A stretch of 64,000 nt of DNA from Colwellia sp. Arc7-D. GTDB taxonomy: Bacteria; Pseudomonadota; Gammaproteobacteria; Enterobacterales; Alteromonadaceae. How positions within the stretch are numbered: the stretch's first letter is position 1; each line of letters begins with the position of its first letter. Made by a program: the position numbers and the translations under genes. Positions 9,326-19,007 of the stretch are shown one piece after another. The notes below the pieces were generated by a model. The model did not search any database. It was not told where the DNA came from and saw only the letters and a program-made list of their open reading frames with translations. The DNA is taken from contig NZ_CP028924.1 in the NCBI RefSeq assembly GCF_003061515.1, positions 682,001-746,000 of the forward strand, in the 5' to 3' direction.

Positions 9326-9643
9326 TTAATGGAGTGTGCGCAACTGCTTGTCCCACTTGCTATATTGCCAATTTGAGATACTTCCACTGGCTTCACAACA
9401 ATCGCAATGCCAATTAATCATGTTAGGTGCTAAGCAACTGGCTTTAATGCTACCTTCACAATCAAGATTTTTTGCTCGAGTACTACATTTCAAATCTACC
9501 TCAACGGTTGGTTGCTCAATATGTTTGGTAACGCAAAGCACGATGTTAGTAATAAAATAGAACACTGTTTTTGCTTGATCAGTTAATGCTATTTCGTTGC
9601 CCTCATCGTCTAGGAATTGTTTTAAATCTACTTTTAATGCCAT
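9326..9643 (-). CDS. Small Cys-rich conserved hypothetical protein
   Basis: This 105-residue protein is of unknown family. It has at least seven Cys: one in IVLCVTKH, then KCSTRAKNLDCEGSIKASC, then HCDCCEASG. The CxCC and paired Cys in the second half suggest metal binding or disulphides; there is no signal peptide, so metal is more likely. Codon use fits the neighbours. The ATG at 9643 lacks a strong ribosome site (a GGAG lies about 24 bases upstream), so the start is uncertain. It is convergent with the ATP-grasp gene. The frame could be accidental, but the ordered C-terminus (ISNWQYSKWDKQLRTLH) looks like real protein. Confidence 0.6.
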   Translation of the reverse strand: MALKVDLKQFLDDEGNEIALTDQAKTVFYFITNIVLCVTKHIEQPTVEVDLKCSTRAKNLDCEGSIKASCLAPNMINWHCDCCEASGSISNWQYSKWDKQLRTLH

Positions 9644-9910
9644 TTTTTTTAATTGTTAAATGTTGATGCTCCTAACATATAGCACTTACCGTTTAAGGTA
9701 TATAAATTCTGATGCTATATGCCTAAACCATTAAGGTAAGTGTTTGTTGCTTATATAAATATTTACTCGCTTAGCTTGATTGATATTAGCTTTACATAAA
9801 CAAGGTACAAACTCCTTAGGTTATGCATGAAATATATACAGCTCGAAACTTAAGTTATACTCCAATGTGCCGATACTTTAGATACGTTTTGAAAATAGAA
9901 GGTTAATTTT
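9644..9910. other. Divergent intergenic region
   Basis: About 270 bases between divergent genes. CACTTACC near 9685 and GGTAAGTG near 9735 form spaced inverted half-sites, which could be an operator or chance. No gene is seen. Confidence 0.4.
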
Positions 9911-10540
9911 ATGAGCTCACCCATTAAGCCTAATGATACTTACAGTCAAGATGTTAGATCATTAACAAAAGCGTCAGAAAATTCTGATAGTAAGCCTGTG
10001 GGGCAACAAGTATCTGAACTTGCACAAGAGAAAAAAATTAACCCAACGCAAGACTCTATTTTTGTTAGTAGCAAAAAGCAGCTTAATGCAGCAATTATAG
10101 AATCTTCACTGAAGTACAATACAACCGTTGGCGATCAACCGCTGTCATTGGTATTAAAAACGGCGTTACAAGGAATAAACGAAGCGCTTAAGGCATCAGG
10201 GGTTGAAAAAAATGTTGAAGAGGCTTATGAGTCAGGCATCGACTTTAGCCCAGAAGCAACGGCAGAGCGTATTGTATCTTTTAGTACTCAATTTTTAGGT
10301 GCTTATCGAGAACAAAATCCACAAATGAGTCAGGAGGAGTCGCTAACGGCTTTTGTTGACATTATTAGTGGCGGTATTGACCAAGGTTTTGGTGAAGCGA
10401 AAGATATTCTTGGCGGTTTAAAAGTATTAGAGGGTGATGTTACTGAGAATATTGATAAAACTTATGCGTTAGTACAATCAGGATTACAGGCTTTTGTCGA
10501 TGCGCTAAGTGATAGTGATGAGCAACAATCTGAACTATAA
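9911..10540 (+). CDS. DUF5610 domain-containing protein
   Basis: This is a 209-residue cytosolic protein. The first 60 residues are polar and probably disordered. Residues about 85-205 form the DUF5610 region: LALQG-like helices (LKTALQGINEALKAS), then FSPEATAERIVSFSTQFLGAYREQ, SQEESLTAFVDIISGGIDQGFGEAK and DVTENIDKTYALVQSGLQAFVDAL. This family is common in marine gammaproteobacteria and has no known function. It is a single gene with a GAAGG ribosome site and stands divergent from the Cys-rich gene. Confidence 0.75.
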   Translation: MSSPIKPNDTYSQDVRSLTKASENSDSKPVGQQVSELAQEKKINPTQDSIFVSSKKQLNAAIIESSLKYNTTVGDQPLSLVLKTALQGINEALKASGVEKNVEEAYESGIDFSPEATAERIVSFSTQFLGAYREQNPQMSQEESLTAFVDIISGGIDQGFGEAKDILGGLKVLEGDVTENIDKTYALVQSGLQAFVDALSDSDEQQSEL

Positions 10541-10661
10541 AATCGAAACTAATATTTAAATTAAAACAATATATAAATTAAAACAATATTATTGCTGAGC
10601 TAACATCACTAGCGCAGCAATATATAACGAATAACATTCTTCTTATAATGCTTAAGGAAAA

Positions 10662-11075
10662 TTAGTTCGGGTAGTCTTCAAAGTTCTCTGCTTGCTTACC
10701 TTCTTCGAACCAACAAGGTCGTTCTGCCCAGAAAATATTTGCTGAAGGCTTAATGCCAGGATCACCTGTAACATAACCTGCAGGGACTATTAAAAAAGCA
10801 CCATCGCGGCTGATATATGGAACCTGAGAGCCACATTCACTACAAAAGCAATTGCTGAAACGTTGCGCTTGGGGTAAGTCAAAACGCTTAATTAACGCTT
10901 GCCCAGAGTGCCACTGTATTTTATCCGGTGTAGTGAACATCAATGCAGCAAAGGCTGAACCAGTTTTTTTCTGACACTTATCACAGTAGCACTGATAAAA
11001 TTTATTAAAAGGTCCTTGTACGGTACTGGAAACTTTACCGCATAAACAACTGCCATTGATTTTATTATTTATCAT
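10662..11075 (-). CDS. GFA (CENP-V/GFA domain) family zinc protein
   Basis: This 137-residue protein is a single GFA domain with the expected zinc ligands: GSCLCGKV (two Cys), QCYCDKCQKKTGSAF (CxC and CxxC) and FCSECGSQVPY (CxxCG). The family is named after a glutathione-dependent formaldehyde-activating enzyme, but most bacterial members have no proven activity and annotation as Gfa should be treated with caution. It is a lone gene, convergent with the DUF5610 gene. Confidence 0.85.
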   Translation of the reverse strand: MINNKINGSCLCGKVSSTVQGPFNKFYQCYCDKCQKKTGSAFAALMFTTPDKIQWHSGQALIKRFDLPQAQRFSNCFCSECGSQVPYISRDGAFLIVPAGYVTGDPGIKPSANIFWAERPCWFEEGKQAENFEDYPN

Positions 11076-11550
11076 TTAATTAACTCTCTAATGTTAAAAT
11101 TGCCTGCACAAATTCTAATACTTAACGACGAAAAGCATAATACTATGCACCGTTATGTAAATACTTTACTGAACTTTCTACTGGTTAGAAGGCTAACATT
11201 CGCTTTTGATAAATCAAACTTATTTAGTGCTTTGTAAAGCTAAATTTATAATAAACCTTTGCCACCAACTATCTTTGAATATTGATGTCGAATTTAAAGT
11301 TTAAGATCCAATATTAGCTAATTTACGTATCTACATCTGGATAATGTATTTAGGTTGTTAGTCATTAATTTTACGGTATTTAATTTTTACTATCGCTAAC
11401 ATTAGCGTTTGAGTGGAAAGCACTTTTTATATGTTAGTTTAAGTGTCAAAATGCCAACTGTTGTTTAATGCACTAGAAATGGCTGTAGCTATTTAGACTT
11501 AAAAAATCAATTAAAACCTAGTACGCCATATAAAAAACATGAGGATATTT
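11076..11550. other. AT-rich divergent intergenic region
   Basis: About 475 bases between the GFA gene and the DUF1499 gene, read in opposite directions. I see no gene, RNA or clear repeat. Confidence 0.5.
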
Positions 11551-12279
11551 ATGTTAATTAACACCATCACTAAAGCTTTAAAAGCTGTTGTTATTCCTTT
11601 GCTGTTGGGCTTTCCAATTGCTGTAATCGCTTACCGAATGGAGTTATGGCCAATGGGAGTGTCTTTTCAAATTATTAAATATACCGGTTATATCAGTATC
11701 GCGGTATTAGCATTGTCGATATTGATTGGGTTTTTTACTCTCTTTAAGAAACAATACCCGTTGGCAAAACGTTGTGCCTTTATCGCGATACTATCTGCTA
11801 TACCGGTTATAGGTTTGTCGATGCAAGCTTCTAAAGCGAAATCACTACCTTTTATACATCAAGTGAGTACTGATACGGTTAATCTACCTGAATTCGATGC
11901 GATTATTGCGCTGCGTGGCGAAAACAGCAATCCGTTGGCTTATGATCGAGAGAAACTTGAGCCGCTGCAACTTGCTGCATATCCAAAATTAAAACCAATT
12001 ATCAGTCAATTAGATAAAGAACAAGCGTTTGCTAAGGCCCTTAACGTTGCCTCAAGTTTAGGCTGGGATGTTGTCGCTAAAAATGAGCAACAAGGACTTA
12101 TTGAAGCGGTTGATACCTCGGCACTATGGGCATTTAAAGATGATATTGCTATTCGTGTTCAAGCGGTAGGGGCAAGTAGTAAAATAGATTTGCGTTCAAT
12201 TTCTCGTATTGGCGGTTCGGATCTTGGTGCTAATGCTGCTCGAGTGGAAAAGTTTATTACGGCTTTTGCTAACAAGTAA
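11551..12279 (+). CDS. DUF1499 domain-containing membrane protein
   Basis: The protein has 242 residues from the ATG at 11551. GAGG at 11541-11544 fits this start better than the in-frame ATG at 11539. Three hydrophobic helices (about 10-30, 43-65 and 76-93) precede a soluble DUF1499 domain (about 115-240) with the typical NPLAYDREKLEPLQLAAYP, FAKALNVASSLGWDVVA and SKIDLRSISRIGGSDLGANAARVEKF. The DUF1499 fold is widespread in proteobacteria and algae but has no known function; here the domain probably faces the periplasm or the cytosol next to the membrane. The gene is single. Confidence 0.82.
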   Translation: MLINTITKALKAVVIPLLLGFPIAVIAYRMELWPMGVSFQIIKYTGYISIAVLALSILIGFFTLFKKQYPLAKRCAFIAILSAIPVIGLSMQASKAKSLPFIHQVSTDTVNLPEFDAIIALRGENSNPLAYDREKLEPLQLAAYPKLKPIISQLDKEQAFAKALNVASSLGWDVVAKNEQQGLIEAVDTSALWAFKDDIAIRVQAVGASSKIDLRSISRIGGSDLGANAARVEKFITAFANK

Positions 12280-12306
12280 CTAAAAATACCATCACTGATT
12301 GTTATA

Positions 12307-12348
12307 GCTAAAGCTAAAGTTAGAGTTAGAGTTAGAGTTAGAGTTAGA
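12307..12348. repeat. Hexanucleotide tandem repeat (GCTAAA)2(GTTAGA)5
   Basis: Two GCTAAA units run into five exact GTTAGA units just after the DUF1499 stop codon. The six-base period and exact copies suggest slippage. It is non-coding as annotated and lies ahead of the bidirectional terminator. Confidence 0.9.
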
Positions 12349-12388
12349 GCTTCAGTCAGAACTAAAGTGAGTAGTAAAATAAACACTA

Positions 12389-12416
12389 AAAAAGGGCATC
12401 ATTTGATGCCCTTTTT
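12389..12416. terminator. Bidirectional terminator between the DUF1499 gene and putA
   Basis: A stem of GGGCATCA / TGATGCCC is flanked by A and T runs, so it can end transcripts from both sides. It sits between the convergent DUF1499 gene and putA. Confidence 0.9.
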
Positions 12417-12442
12417 ATTTAACATTTATTAGTACTTAAACG

Positions 12443-15400
12443 TTAATCTTCTTCAACCAAAGTCATTAATGACGTGTTACCACCAGAGGCTGTAGTATCA
12501 ATGCTGACGGTTTTTTCAGTTAACAAACGCTGAATTAAGCTATCAAAGTATTCAGAGCTGATGACCGGTAAAATTGCACCTTTACGTTCCGCTAATTTTT
12601 CGCTGATGTAATGTTTACGATCACAGTTACTGTCAACCACCACACCGGCTAACGCAGGATGCGATAACATAGTTGATAAATGACGTAAACGAGCTACTTG
12701 GAATACGCCTTCTTCTGCACCAGTAGAAAGAAACTTATCTCTAAAAGCGATGGCTTCATCGTAATACAAATCTGATACAACACTGATCACGGTATTACCC
12801 GTTGCTAGCGCCGTTACAATTGAAAGTACCCAGAAGTGAAAGCTTACGGTTGCATCAGCAAAACATATAATATTACCGCGGTTTTCTAAATACAAAATAT
12901 TAGATTCACCTGTTGGTCCCGGTAAAAATGTTGGCTTTTTCATGCGTTTTTCAATATCAATTAACTGTGAACGCGCTGATGTTAGCGTACGGTTTAAATC
13001 TTCCGCTAAATCATCAACAATACCTACATGAGCAATTTTTGCTAAGAGTTGACGTACACAAGAAATACGATTATTGAGTTCTGTTAAGCGCCATGCTTTT
13101 TCAGCCGCATTGGCTATATCCATAAACAATACGGATTCAGCATCTGATTGACTATCACCGTCTAAGGCTTCAACTTGTGCAGGCAGTAAGTTAAATTGCT
13201 CAGCATCAGGAGTGGCTTTTTCTATAACTAAACGGGTTAAGTAGTTTGGTCCACCGGCTTTTGGTCCAGTACCTGAAAGGCCACGGCCACCAAAGGGTTG
13301 CACACCAACAATAGCGCCAATCATGTTGCGGTTAATGTATACATTACCTGCGCGAGACAGTTTAGCTAGCTCAAACGCACGATGCTCAATACGAGTATGA
13401 ATACCCATGGTTAAGCCAAAACCAGTACCATTAATTTTATCAACAACAGCCTCTATGTCATTGCCTTTAAAACGAACGACATGTACACATGGACCAAAAA
13501 CCTCTTTCTTTAATACACTAATATCGTCAATTTCATATAAACGAGGCGCAAAAAAGAAATGTTCGTTTTCAGCGAGGTTGTTAGTAATTTCTTCACCTAG
13601 GGTGCACTGGTAGAGCAATTTACCATTAGCTTTCATGTAATCGCTGTGAGCATTAAGCGCAGAAAGTGCTTTTTGGTCGATAACTGGGCCAATGTCGGTG
13701 CTTAAAAATTCTGGGTTACCAACATGTAATTCAGCTAAAGCGCCTTTAAGCATAGTAATCACATCATCTGCGATATCTTCTTGCAAGAATAATACACGTA
13801 AGGCTGAGCAACGTTGACCTGCTGATTGAAAGCCTGAAGAAATAACATCGTCTACTACTTGCTCAGGCAAAGCGGTAGAGTCAACTATCATACAGTTTTG
13901 ACCGCCGGTTTCAGCAATGAGTGGCACTTGATCGCCGCCTCTATCTGCTAAGGTTTGTGAAATAATGGTGCCGGTTTCCGTTGAACCAGTAAACATAACG
14001 GTTTGAATGCGCGCATCAGGAATAATTACGTTACCTACTTCGCTACCACGAGCAATTACCGCTTGCACTACACCTGCTGGCAAGCCAACGGACATCATTA
14101 ATTCAATGGTACGCAAGGCAATTAAACTGGTTTGCTCAGCAGGTTTTGCTAATACCGTATTACCAGTCGCAATAGCAGCAGCCACTTGGCCTAAAAATAT
14201 CGCTAATGGGAAATTCCATGGGCTAATACAAAGTACTACACCACGCGCTTCTAAACGTTCATCGGCAGCAACTTCAATTGCTTGATCGGCATAATAACGA
14301 CAGAAGTCGACAGCTTCACGTACTTCATCAATACCATCTTGAGCAACTTTACCAGCTTCTTTTATACATAAGGCGATAAGTTCGTCAGTATGGCGCTCAA
14401 GAATATCGGCAACACGGCATAATAGTGCTGCACGCTCGGTAACTGGCGTTTGTGACCATGAAGCAAAAGCAGTTTGCGCCGTATCAATCATCGCAAGCAT
14501 GTCATCTTTGCTGTGGTGATGATGAAAACCAATAATTTCTTGATGGTTTGCAGGGTTCATCACAGCGACCGCGCCTTCAGGAAGGTCACTACTGTTAATT
14601 TCGTTCGCTTCAAACCAGTTATCTAATGATAACTTTAACGGGGTAATCACATTAATATCGGTTAAATCTAAGCCTTTAGAATTATCGCGACCCAAGCCTT
14701 TTTTATCATGATATAAGGCAATAGGTCTGATAATTTGATGATTATATTTATCTTTTAAACGTTGAGTTTTTTCAACTGGATCTTCCAGTAATGACTCAAC
14801 AGGCTGAGACTCATCAACAATGGCGTTAACAAAAGAAGAGTTAGCGCCATTTTCTAATAAACGACGAACCAAGTATGCGAGTAAGTCTTCATGGTGACCA
14901 ACAGGAGCATAAATACGGCACTGAATACTTTCAAGAGATACAATTTGGTCGTATAACGAATCGCCCATACCGTGTAAACATTGAAACTCAAAACCTTCTT
15001 TATCATCACCCGCTAATTCTACAATAGTGGCTGCTGTGTAGGCGTTATGAGTGGCAAACTGTGGGTAAATTGTATCTCTATATTCTAATAACTTATTTGC
15101 ACACGCGTGGTATGAAACATCAGTAGACGATTTACGCGTGAATACAGGGAAATTTTTGAGGCCATCTTTTTGGGCATTTTTAATCTCGGTATCCCAGTAG
15201 GCTCCTTTAACCAAACGTACCATCATTTTACGATTAACACGCAAGGTTAATTCACGTAACCAATCGACCACGAAAATGGCACGTTTTTGATACGCTTGTA
15301 AAGCTATGCCAAAACCATCCCAGCCGGCTAATTCGTCATCACTAAATACCGCTTCAATCACATCAAGCGAAATATCTAAACGTTCAGACTCTTCTGCATC

Positions 15401-16279
15401 AACCGTTAAACCAATGTTGTAACTTTTTGCTTGTAAGCAAAGCGCTTTAAGCTTTGGCACCACTTCTGCCATAACACGTGCTTGGTGAGTAAATTCGTAG
15501 CGCGGATGAATCGCAGAAAGCTTCACCGAAATACCTGGTACGCGACGTGGATCATTTTTACCTGAAGCACGAGCAACTTTACCAATGGTTTCTATCGCAT
15601 CTTGATACGCTTTTAAGTAACGTTCTGCATCGGCCATTGTACGTGCGCCTTCACCAAGCATATCGTAAGAATATACATAGCCTTTTTGCTCTTTTTCTGC
15701 AGCACGCTCTGTAGCGGCAACAATGGTTTCACCCATCACGAACTGTTTGCCCATAACTTTCATGGCATAGTTCATTGATTTACGAATAACTGGCTCACCT
15801 AAACGTCCGATGGTTTTTTTCAATAAACCAAAGCTGTCTTGCTTACGTTTATCGGCATAATTCACCATCGCGCCAGTGATTAATAAACCCCATGAAGAAG
15901 CGTTAACGAATAATGATTCGCTGCTGCCTAAATGTGAGCTCCATTGGCCTTGAGAAATTTTGTCACGAATAAGCGCATCTTGAGTATGTTTGTCTGGCAC
16001 GCGCAGCAAAGCTTCGGCTAAACACATTAATACCACGCCTTCTTCACTGGATAATGAATACTCATTTAATAAGGCATCTATTGCGCCGTTACCTGACTGG
16101 TCATTACGTATTTTAAGCACCATTTTACGTGCTCTTTCCCAAGCACGACTTCGGGCACTTACATTTACTTCAGCAAGGGGCAAAATATGATCTACCGCTG
16201 TATTTTCATCAATTCGATAAAAATCACGAATTTTTTGACGAGTAGGGCAATCTGAGATAAACGAACCATTAAAAAGCAT
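12443..16279 (-). CDS. putA: Bifunctional proline dehydrogenase / L-glutamate-gamma-semialdehyde dehydrogenase PutA
   Basis: The protein has 1278 residues. It oxidises proline to glutamate in two steps at the inner membrane face: FAD-dependent proline dehydrogenase, then NAD-dependent semialdehyde dehydrogenase, with channelling between them. The PRODH barrel is at about 160-520 (GISVKLSAIHPRYE, TVDAEESERLD, RLVKGAYWDTEIK, FATHNAYTAATI, RRLLENGANSSFV). The aldehyde dehydrogenase domain is at about 580-1080 (ISPWNFPLAIF, FTGSTETG, catalytic Cys in SAGQRCSALRV near 822). A degenerate aldehyde-dehydrogenase-like C-terminal domain follows, ending in TASGGNTSLMTL. The N-terminal ribbon-helix-helix DNA-binding domain of E. 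coli PutA is absent, so it is not an autorepressor by that route. It is transcribed alone. Confidence 0.96.
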   Translation of the reverse strand: MLFNGSFISDCPTRQKIRDFYRIDENTAVDHILPLAEVNVSARSRAWERARKMVLKIRNDQSGNGAIDALLNEYSLSSEEGVVLMCLAEALLRVPDKHTQDALIRDKISQGQWSSHLGSSESLFVNASSWGLLITGAMVNYADKRKQDSFGLLKKTIGRLGEPVIRKSMNYAMKVMGKQFVMGETIVAATERAAEKEQKGYVYSYDMLGEGARTMADAERYLKAYQDAIETIGKVARASGKNDPRRVPGISVKLSAIHPRYEFTHQARVMAEVVPKLKALCLQAKSYNIGLTVDAEESERLDISLDVIEAVFSDDELAGWDGFGIALQAYQKRAIFVVDWLRELTLRVNRKMMVRLVKGAYWDTEIKNAQKDGLKNFPVFTRKSSTDVSYHACANKLLEYRDTIYPQFATHNAYTAATIVELAGDDKEGFEFQCLHGMGDSLYDQIVSLESIQCRIYAPVGHHEDLLAYLVRRLLENGANSSFVNAIVDESQPVESLLEDPVEKTQRLKDKYNHQIIRPIALYHDKKGLGRDNSKGLDLTDINVITPLKLSLDNWFEANEINSSDLPEGAVAVMNPANHQEIIGFHHHHSKDDMLAMIDTAQTAFASWSQTPVTERAALLCRVADILERHTDELIALCIKEAGKVAQDGIDEVREAVDFCRYYADQAIEVAADERLEARGVVLCISPWNFPLAIFLGQVAAAIATGNTVLAKPAEQTSLIALRTIELMMSVGLPAGVVQAVIARGSEVGNVIIPDARIQTVMFTGSTETGTIISQTLADRGGDQVPLIAETGGQNCMIVDSTALPEQVVDDVISSGFQSAGQRCSALRVLFLQEDIADDVITMLKGALAELHVGNPEFLSTDIGPVIDQKALSALNAHSDYMKANGKLLYQCTLGEEITNNLAENEHFFFAPRLYEIDDISVLKKEVFGPCVHVVRFKGNDIEAVVDKINGTGFGLTMGIHTRIEHRAFELAKLSRAGNVYINRNMIGAIVGVQPFGGRGLSGTGPKAGGPNYLTRLVIEKATPDAEQFNLLPAQVEALDGDSQSDAESVLFMDIANAAEKAWRLTELNNRISCVRQLLAKIAHVGIVDDLAEDLNRTLTSARSQLIDIEKRMKKPTFLPGPTGESNILYLENRGNIICFADATVSFHFWVLSIVTALATGNTVISVVSDLYYDEAIAFRDKFLSTGAEEGVFQVARLRHLSTMLSHPALAGVVVDSNCDRKHYISEKLAERKGAILPVISSEYFDSLIQRLLTEKTVSIDTTASGGNTSLMTLVEED

Positions 16280-16797
16280 ATGCTTTTCCTCAAAATGACT
16301 AACGAATAACTTGGTAATCGTTAGCGATAGTTACAATAGAAATAATGCGAGCATTCTAATGAAAACTGAACCGTATGTGCTAGTTAAATTTTACTTTTAA
16401 ACCATTTTAAATAGTGCGGAATATTGATATTGCCATATAACATACTTTCAGCCATTACTTATGGATATTTCGTCATTCGACTTATCTTAAATAATATTGA
16501 GCCGCACTATTAACTATATGTGGCCTGATACTGATATCGGCCACAATGAAAGGCTAGGTATAGCTTAGTAAAGGAAGGGCGTGATGTGAAAATTTTAATA
16601 AATGATAGAGCTTAAAATTATCCCAATAAGAGGGGGATTTCTATCATATGTTGAATGAATTTTTACTTTGTGAAAGTGGTGGGTAGTTGTTTTATAAAAA
16701 AGTGCACTTTAAAATAATTTATCATCATTTTCTACAAGACCAAGACCAAGACCCAATGCGCATTAGCTTAATCAGCGAAAGTAAGATCGAATTTTTA
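16280..16797. other. Intergenic region upstream of putA
   Basis: About 520 bases between the putA start and the end of the pilin gene. It must hold the putA promoter. A small CAAGAC repeat lies at about 16737-16752. I see no gene or structured RNA. Confidence 0.5.
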
Positions 16798-17328
16798 CTA
16801 GCAGTCTGTTGTAACGTAACTGATTGAGGGCGAGTCCCCTGGAGCTAATGCAGGATCATAAAGAATATAACAACCGCTTGCTAGAACGGCAGTTTGATTA
16901 ACATACTGTCCTGAGCGGCCACCTAATGAAGCGGTAGTTAACCAAAAACGTGTATCACCGTAGGTTGTAGACCACGTCCACTCAGTTACAAAGTTACTGG
17001 CCATTATTTTTGAAATACCATTACCTCTACTCGCACTTGGGTAACCAGAAGATACCTCAACGTCATCGACACCATCGCCATTAAGATCGATAGTCGTTTT
17101 TTGTTGATCCTGTACTCCAGCGATTAATGATTTTGTATAAACTGATTTAGCACCTGATAAAACGGCGCCTCCCATCGATTTTAAAACAGCCATATTAGCC
17201 TCTGAGCTAATATTAATTAATTTTGGAGCGGCTGTAGCGGCTAGAATCCCGATAATAATAATGACAACGACTAGTTCAATTAATGTAAAGCCTGATTGGT
17301 TTATGCGTTTATTTTGGTGATTAAACAT
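16798..17328 (-). CDS. MSHA-like type IV prepilin
   Basis: The 176-residue protein has a class III signal: a short basic leader, then G/FTLIELVVVIIIIGILAATAAP, with the cleavage Gly, the mature N-terminal Phe and Glu at +5. It would be processed by the prepilin peptidase and built into a type IV or pseudopilus. The following KLINISSEANMAVLKSMGGAVLSGAKSVYTK and SSGYPSA resemble MSHA pilins of Vibrio and Shewanella. DLNGDGVDDVEV (about 99-110) looks like a small calcium-binding loop. Two Cys near the C-terminus (SGCYILYD and the final TTDC) likely form the pilin disulphide. No pilus assembly genes are nearby, so it is a solitary pilin. Confidence 0.85.
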   Translation of the reverse strand: MFNHQNKRINQSGFTLIELVVVIIIIGILAATAAPKLINISSEANMAVLKSMGGAVLSGAKSVYTKSLIAGVQDQQKTTIDLNGDGVDDVEVSSGYPSASRGNGISKIMASNFVTEWTWSTTYGDTRFWLTTASLGGRSGQYVNQTAVLASGCYILYDPALAPGDSPSISYVTTDC

Positions 17329-17811
17329 ACTTTGTGCTTATAAAGTTAATAAATAATTAAAATTATTAACTAATTTGAGAGATTTCGAGCAAATTACCAT
17401 AAAATACAGGGTATTGAAAATATAAAATTTCAATTGAATTTTTTAAATATCTTATAATTCAGCGTTGTAAGTTTTAATATAATACGATTAAAACTATCAT
17501 TTGGTCGTGACTTTAATCGGGTATATAAATATATATTGAACTTCAATTTTAATGTTTTATTATCATCTTTGATTAAAAAATACTCGTTAATATTTTTAAA
17601 CTAGTCGCCATAATGAAAGTTAGTAAAAAACATGAGTAAGTATTTCAATTTATCTAGGTATTTTTTTGCTGCTACTTGGTGGTAAAATATCAATTGTGTT
17701 ACAATCTATTATTACGCTTTCTTACTTTTCATTGTGTTGGTTTAGTTTATTCAATTTTATTGTCTCAAATAATTAATAAGCTAGGTTAAATACAACGTCA
17801 CTTAAAATACC
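17329..17811. other. AT-rich divergent intergenic region
   Basis: About 480 very AT-rich bases between the pilin gene and iadA, which are divergent. It should carry both promoters. I see no gene, tRNA or obvious long repeat. Confidence 0.5.
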
Positions 17812-18999
17812 ATGAAAATTAACCAACCAATGCTCCAATTATTGTGTAATGTAAATATTTACGCACCTACGCCCCTAGGCATTAAAGATGTTTTGATTGC
17901 AGGTAATAAAATTGCCGCCATTTATGATCATGGGCAAGGGCAGATCGACATTCCTAAACAGTGGCACGTTAATATCATTAATTTTGAGGGCGCCACATTA
18001 ACACCAGGTTTTATTGATAGTCATGCCCATATTACGGGTGGTGGTGGTGAAGCCGGCTTTGCAACACAAGTTCCACCAGTAGGCCTTACTGAATTTACTC
18101 ATGCTGGCGTTACAACCGTTGTTGGTTTGCTCGGTACTGATGATACAACACGCAGTACTGAAAACTTGTTAAGTCGAGTTTATGGCCTTCGTGAAGAAGG
18201 TATGTCTGCTTATTGCTGGACAGGTGGTTATCATTATCCTTTAACCACTATAACCGGCAGTGCTAAATCAGATATCGTTTTTCTTGAACCGGTTATTGGT
18301 ATTGGTGAATTTGCTATAAGTGATCATCGTTCTAGCCAGCCAACCTTTGAAGAAGTTATCCGCCTTGCCAGTGAAACTCATGTTGCAGGTTTAATCACAG
18401 GTAAAGCCGGTATTATTCATTTTCATTTAGGTGACGGTGAAAAAAGATTAGCACTAATAGAACAAGCGATCAGAGATACAGAACTACCAGCACGGGTGTT
18501 TAATCCAACTCATGTTAATCGCAACAAAGCGTTGTTTGAAGATAGTTGCAAATTACTAACGCAAGGTTGTCATATTGATTTAACCGCATTTCCTGCCGGT
18601 ACAGCACAACCAGGTTGGGAAGCGAGTGACGCGATTGAAATGGCTATTGAAAGACAATTGCCTTTAGAACAAATAACCCTTAGCTCGGATGGTGGAGGTT
18701 GCTTGCCTTGTTTTGACCCACAAGGTGAATTAGTGCATATGGATTTTGGTCGAGCGAGTACGCTAGGAGAAACCTTAGTGGAAACTTTACATAAAGGTTT
18801 ACCACTGGAGCAAGTTCTCCCAATGTTAACAAGTAATGTTGCTAATATTTTACGCTTTAAAAACAAAGGGCAAATTGCTGTTGGTTTTGACGCTGATTTA
18901 TTAATAATGAACGAAAAATATGAAATTACTGATGTGATGGCGCAGGGTGTATGGCACAAGCAAAACAATCAGACAATTATCAAAGGTACATTTGAATAG
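17812..18999 (+). CDS. iadA: Beta-aspartyl (isoaspartyl) dipeptidase IadA
   Basis: The 395-residue amidohydrolase cleaves beta-aspartyl dipeptides in the cytosol. The metal-site motifs of the family are present: FIDSHAHITGGGGE (HxH, near residue 70), GIIHFHLGDGEKR (about 198-210), NPTHVNRNKALFED (about 229-242) and the catalytic Asp in LSSDGGGCLPCF near 291. The length fits E. coli IadA (390). The gene is followed 8 bases later by cyanophycinase, so in this context its substrate is very probably beta-Asp-Arg released from cyanophycin, giving free Asp and Arg. The start ATG at 17812 is the first in frame before MLQLLCNVNIYAP. Confidence 0.92.
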   Translation: MKINQPMLQLLCNVNIYAPTPLGIKDVLIAGNKIAAIYDHGQGQIDIPKQWHVNIINFEGATLTPGFIDSHAHITGGGGEAGFATQVPPVGLTEFTHAGVTTVVGLLGTDDTTRSTENLLSRVYGLREEGMSAYCWTGGYHYPLTTITGSAKSDIVFLEPVIGIGEFAISDHRSSQPTFEEVIRLASETHVAGLITGKAGIIHFHLGDGEKRLALIEQAIRDTELPARVFNPTHVNRNKALFEDSCKLLTQGCHIDLTAFPAGTAQPGWEASDAIEMAIERQLPLEQITLSSDGGGCLPCFDPQGELVHMDFGRASTLGETLVETLHKGLPLEQVLPMLTSNVANILRFKNKGQIAVGFDADLLIMNEKYEITDVMAQGVWHKQNNQTIIKGTFE

Positions 19000-19007
19000 A
19001 GGTAGAT

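Noticed and set aside
9685..9745. Spaced inverted half-sites CACTTACC and GGTAAGTG
   Set aside because: Eight bases, far apart and in a low-complexity region; may be chance, so only mentioned in the intergenic entry.
16737..16755. CAAGAC triplet-like repeat near the pilin gene
   Set aside because: Only about three imperfect copies; too short to treat as a repeat feature.
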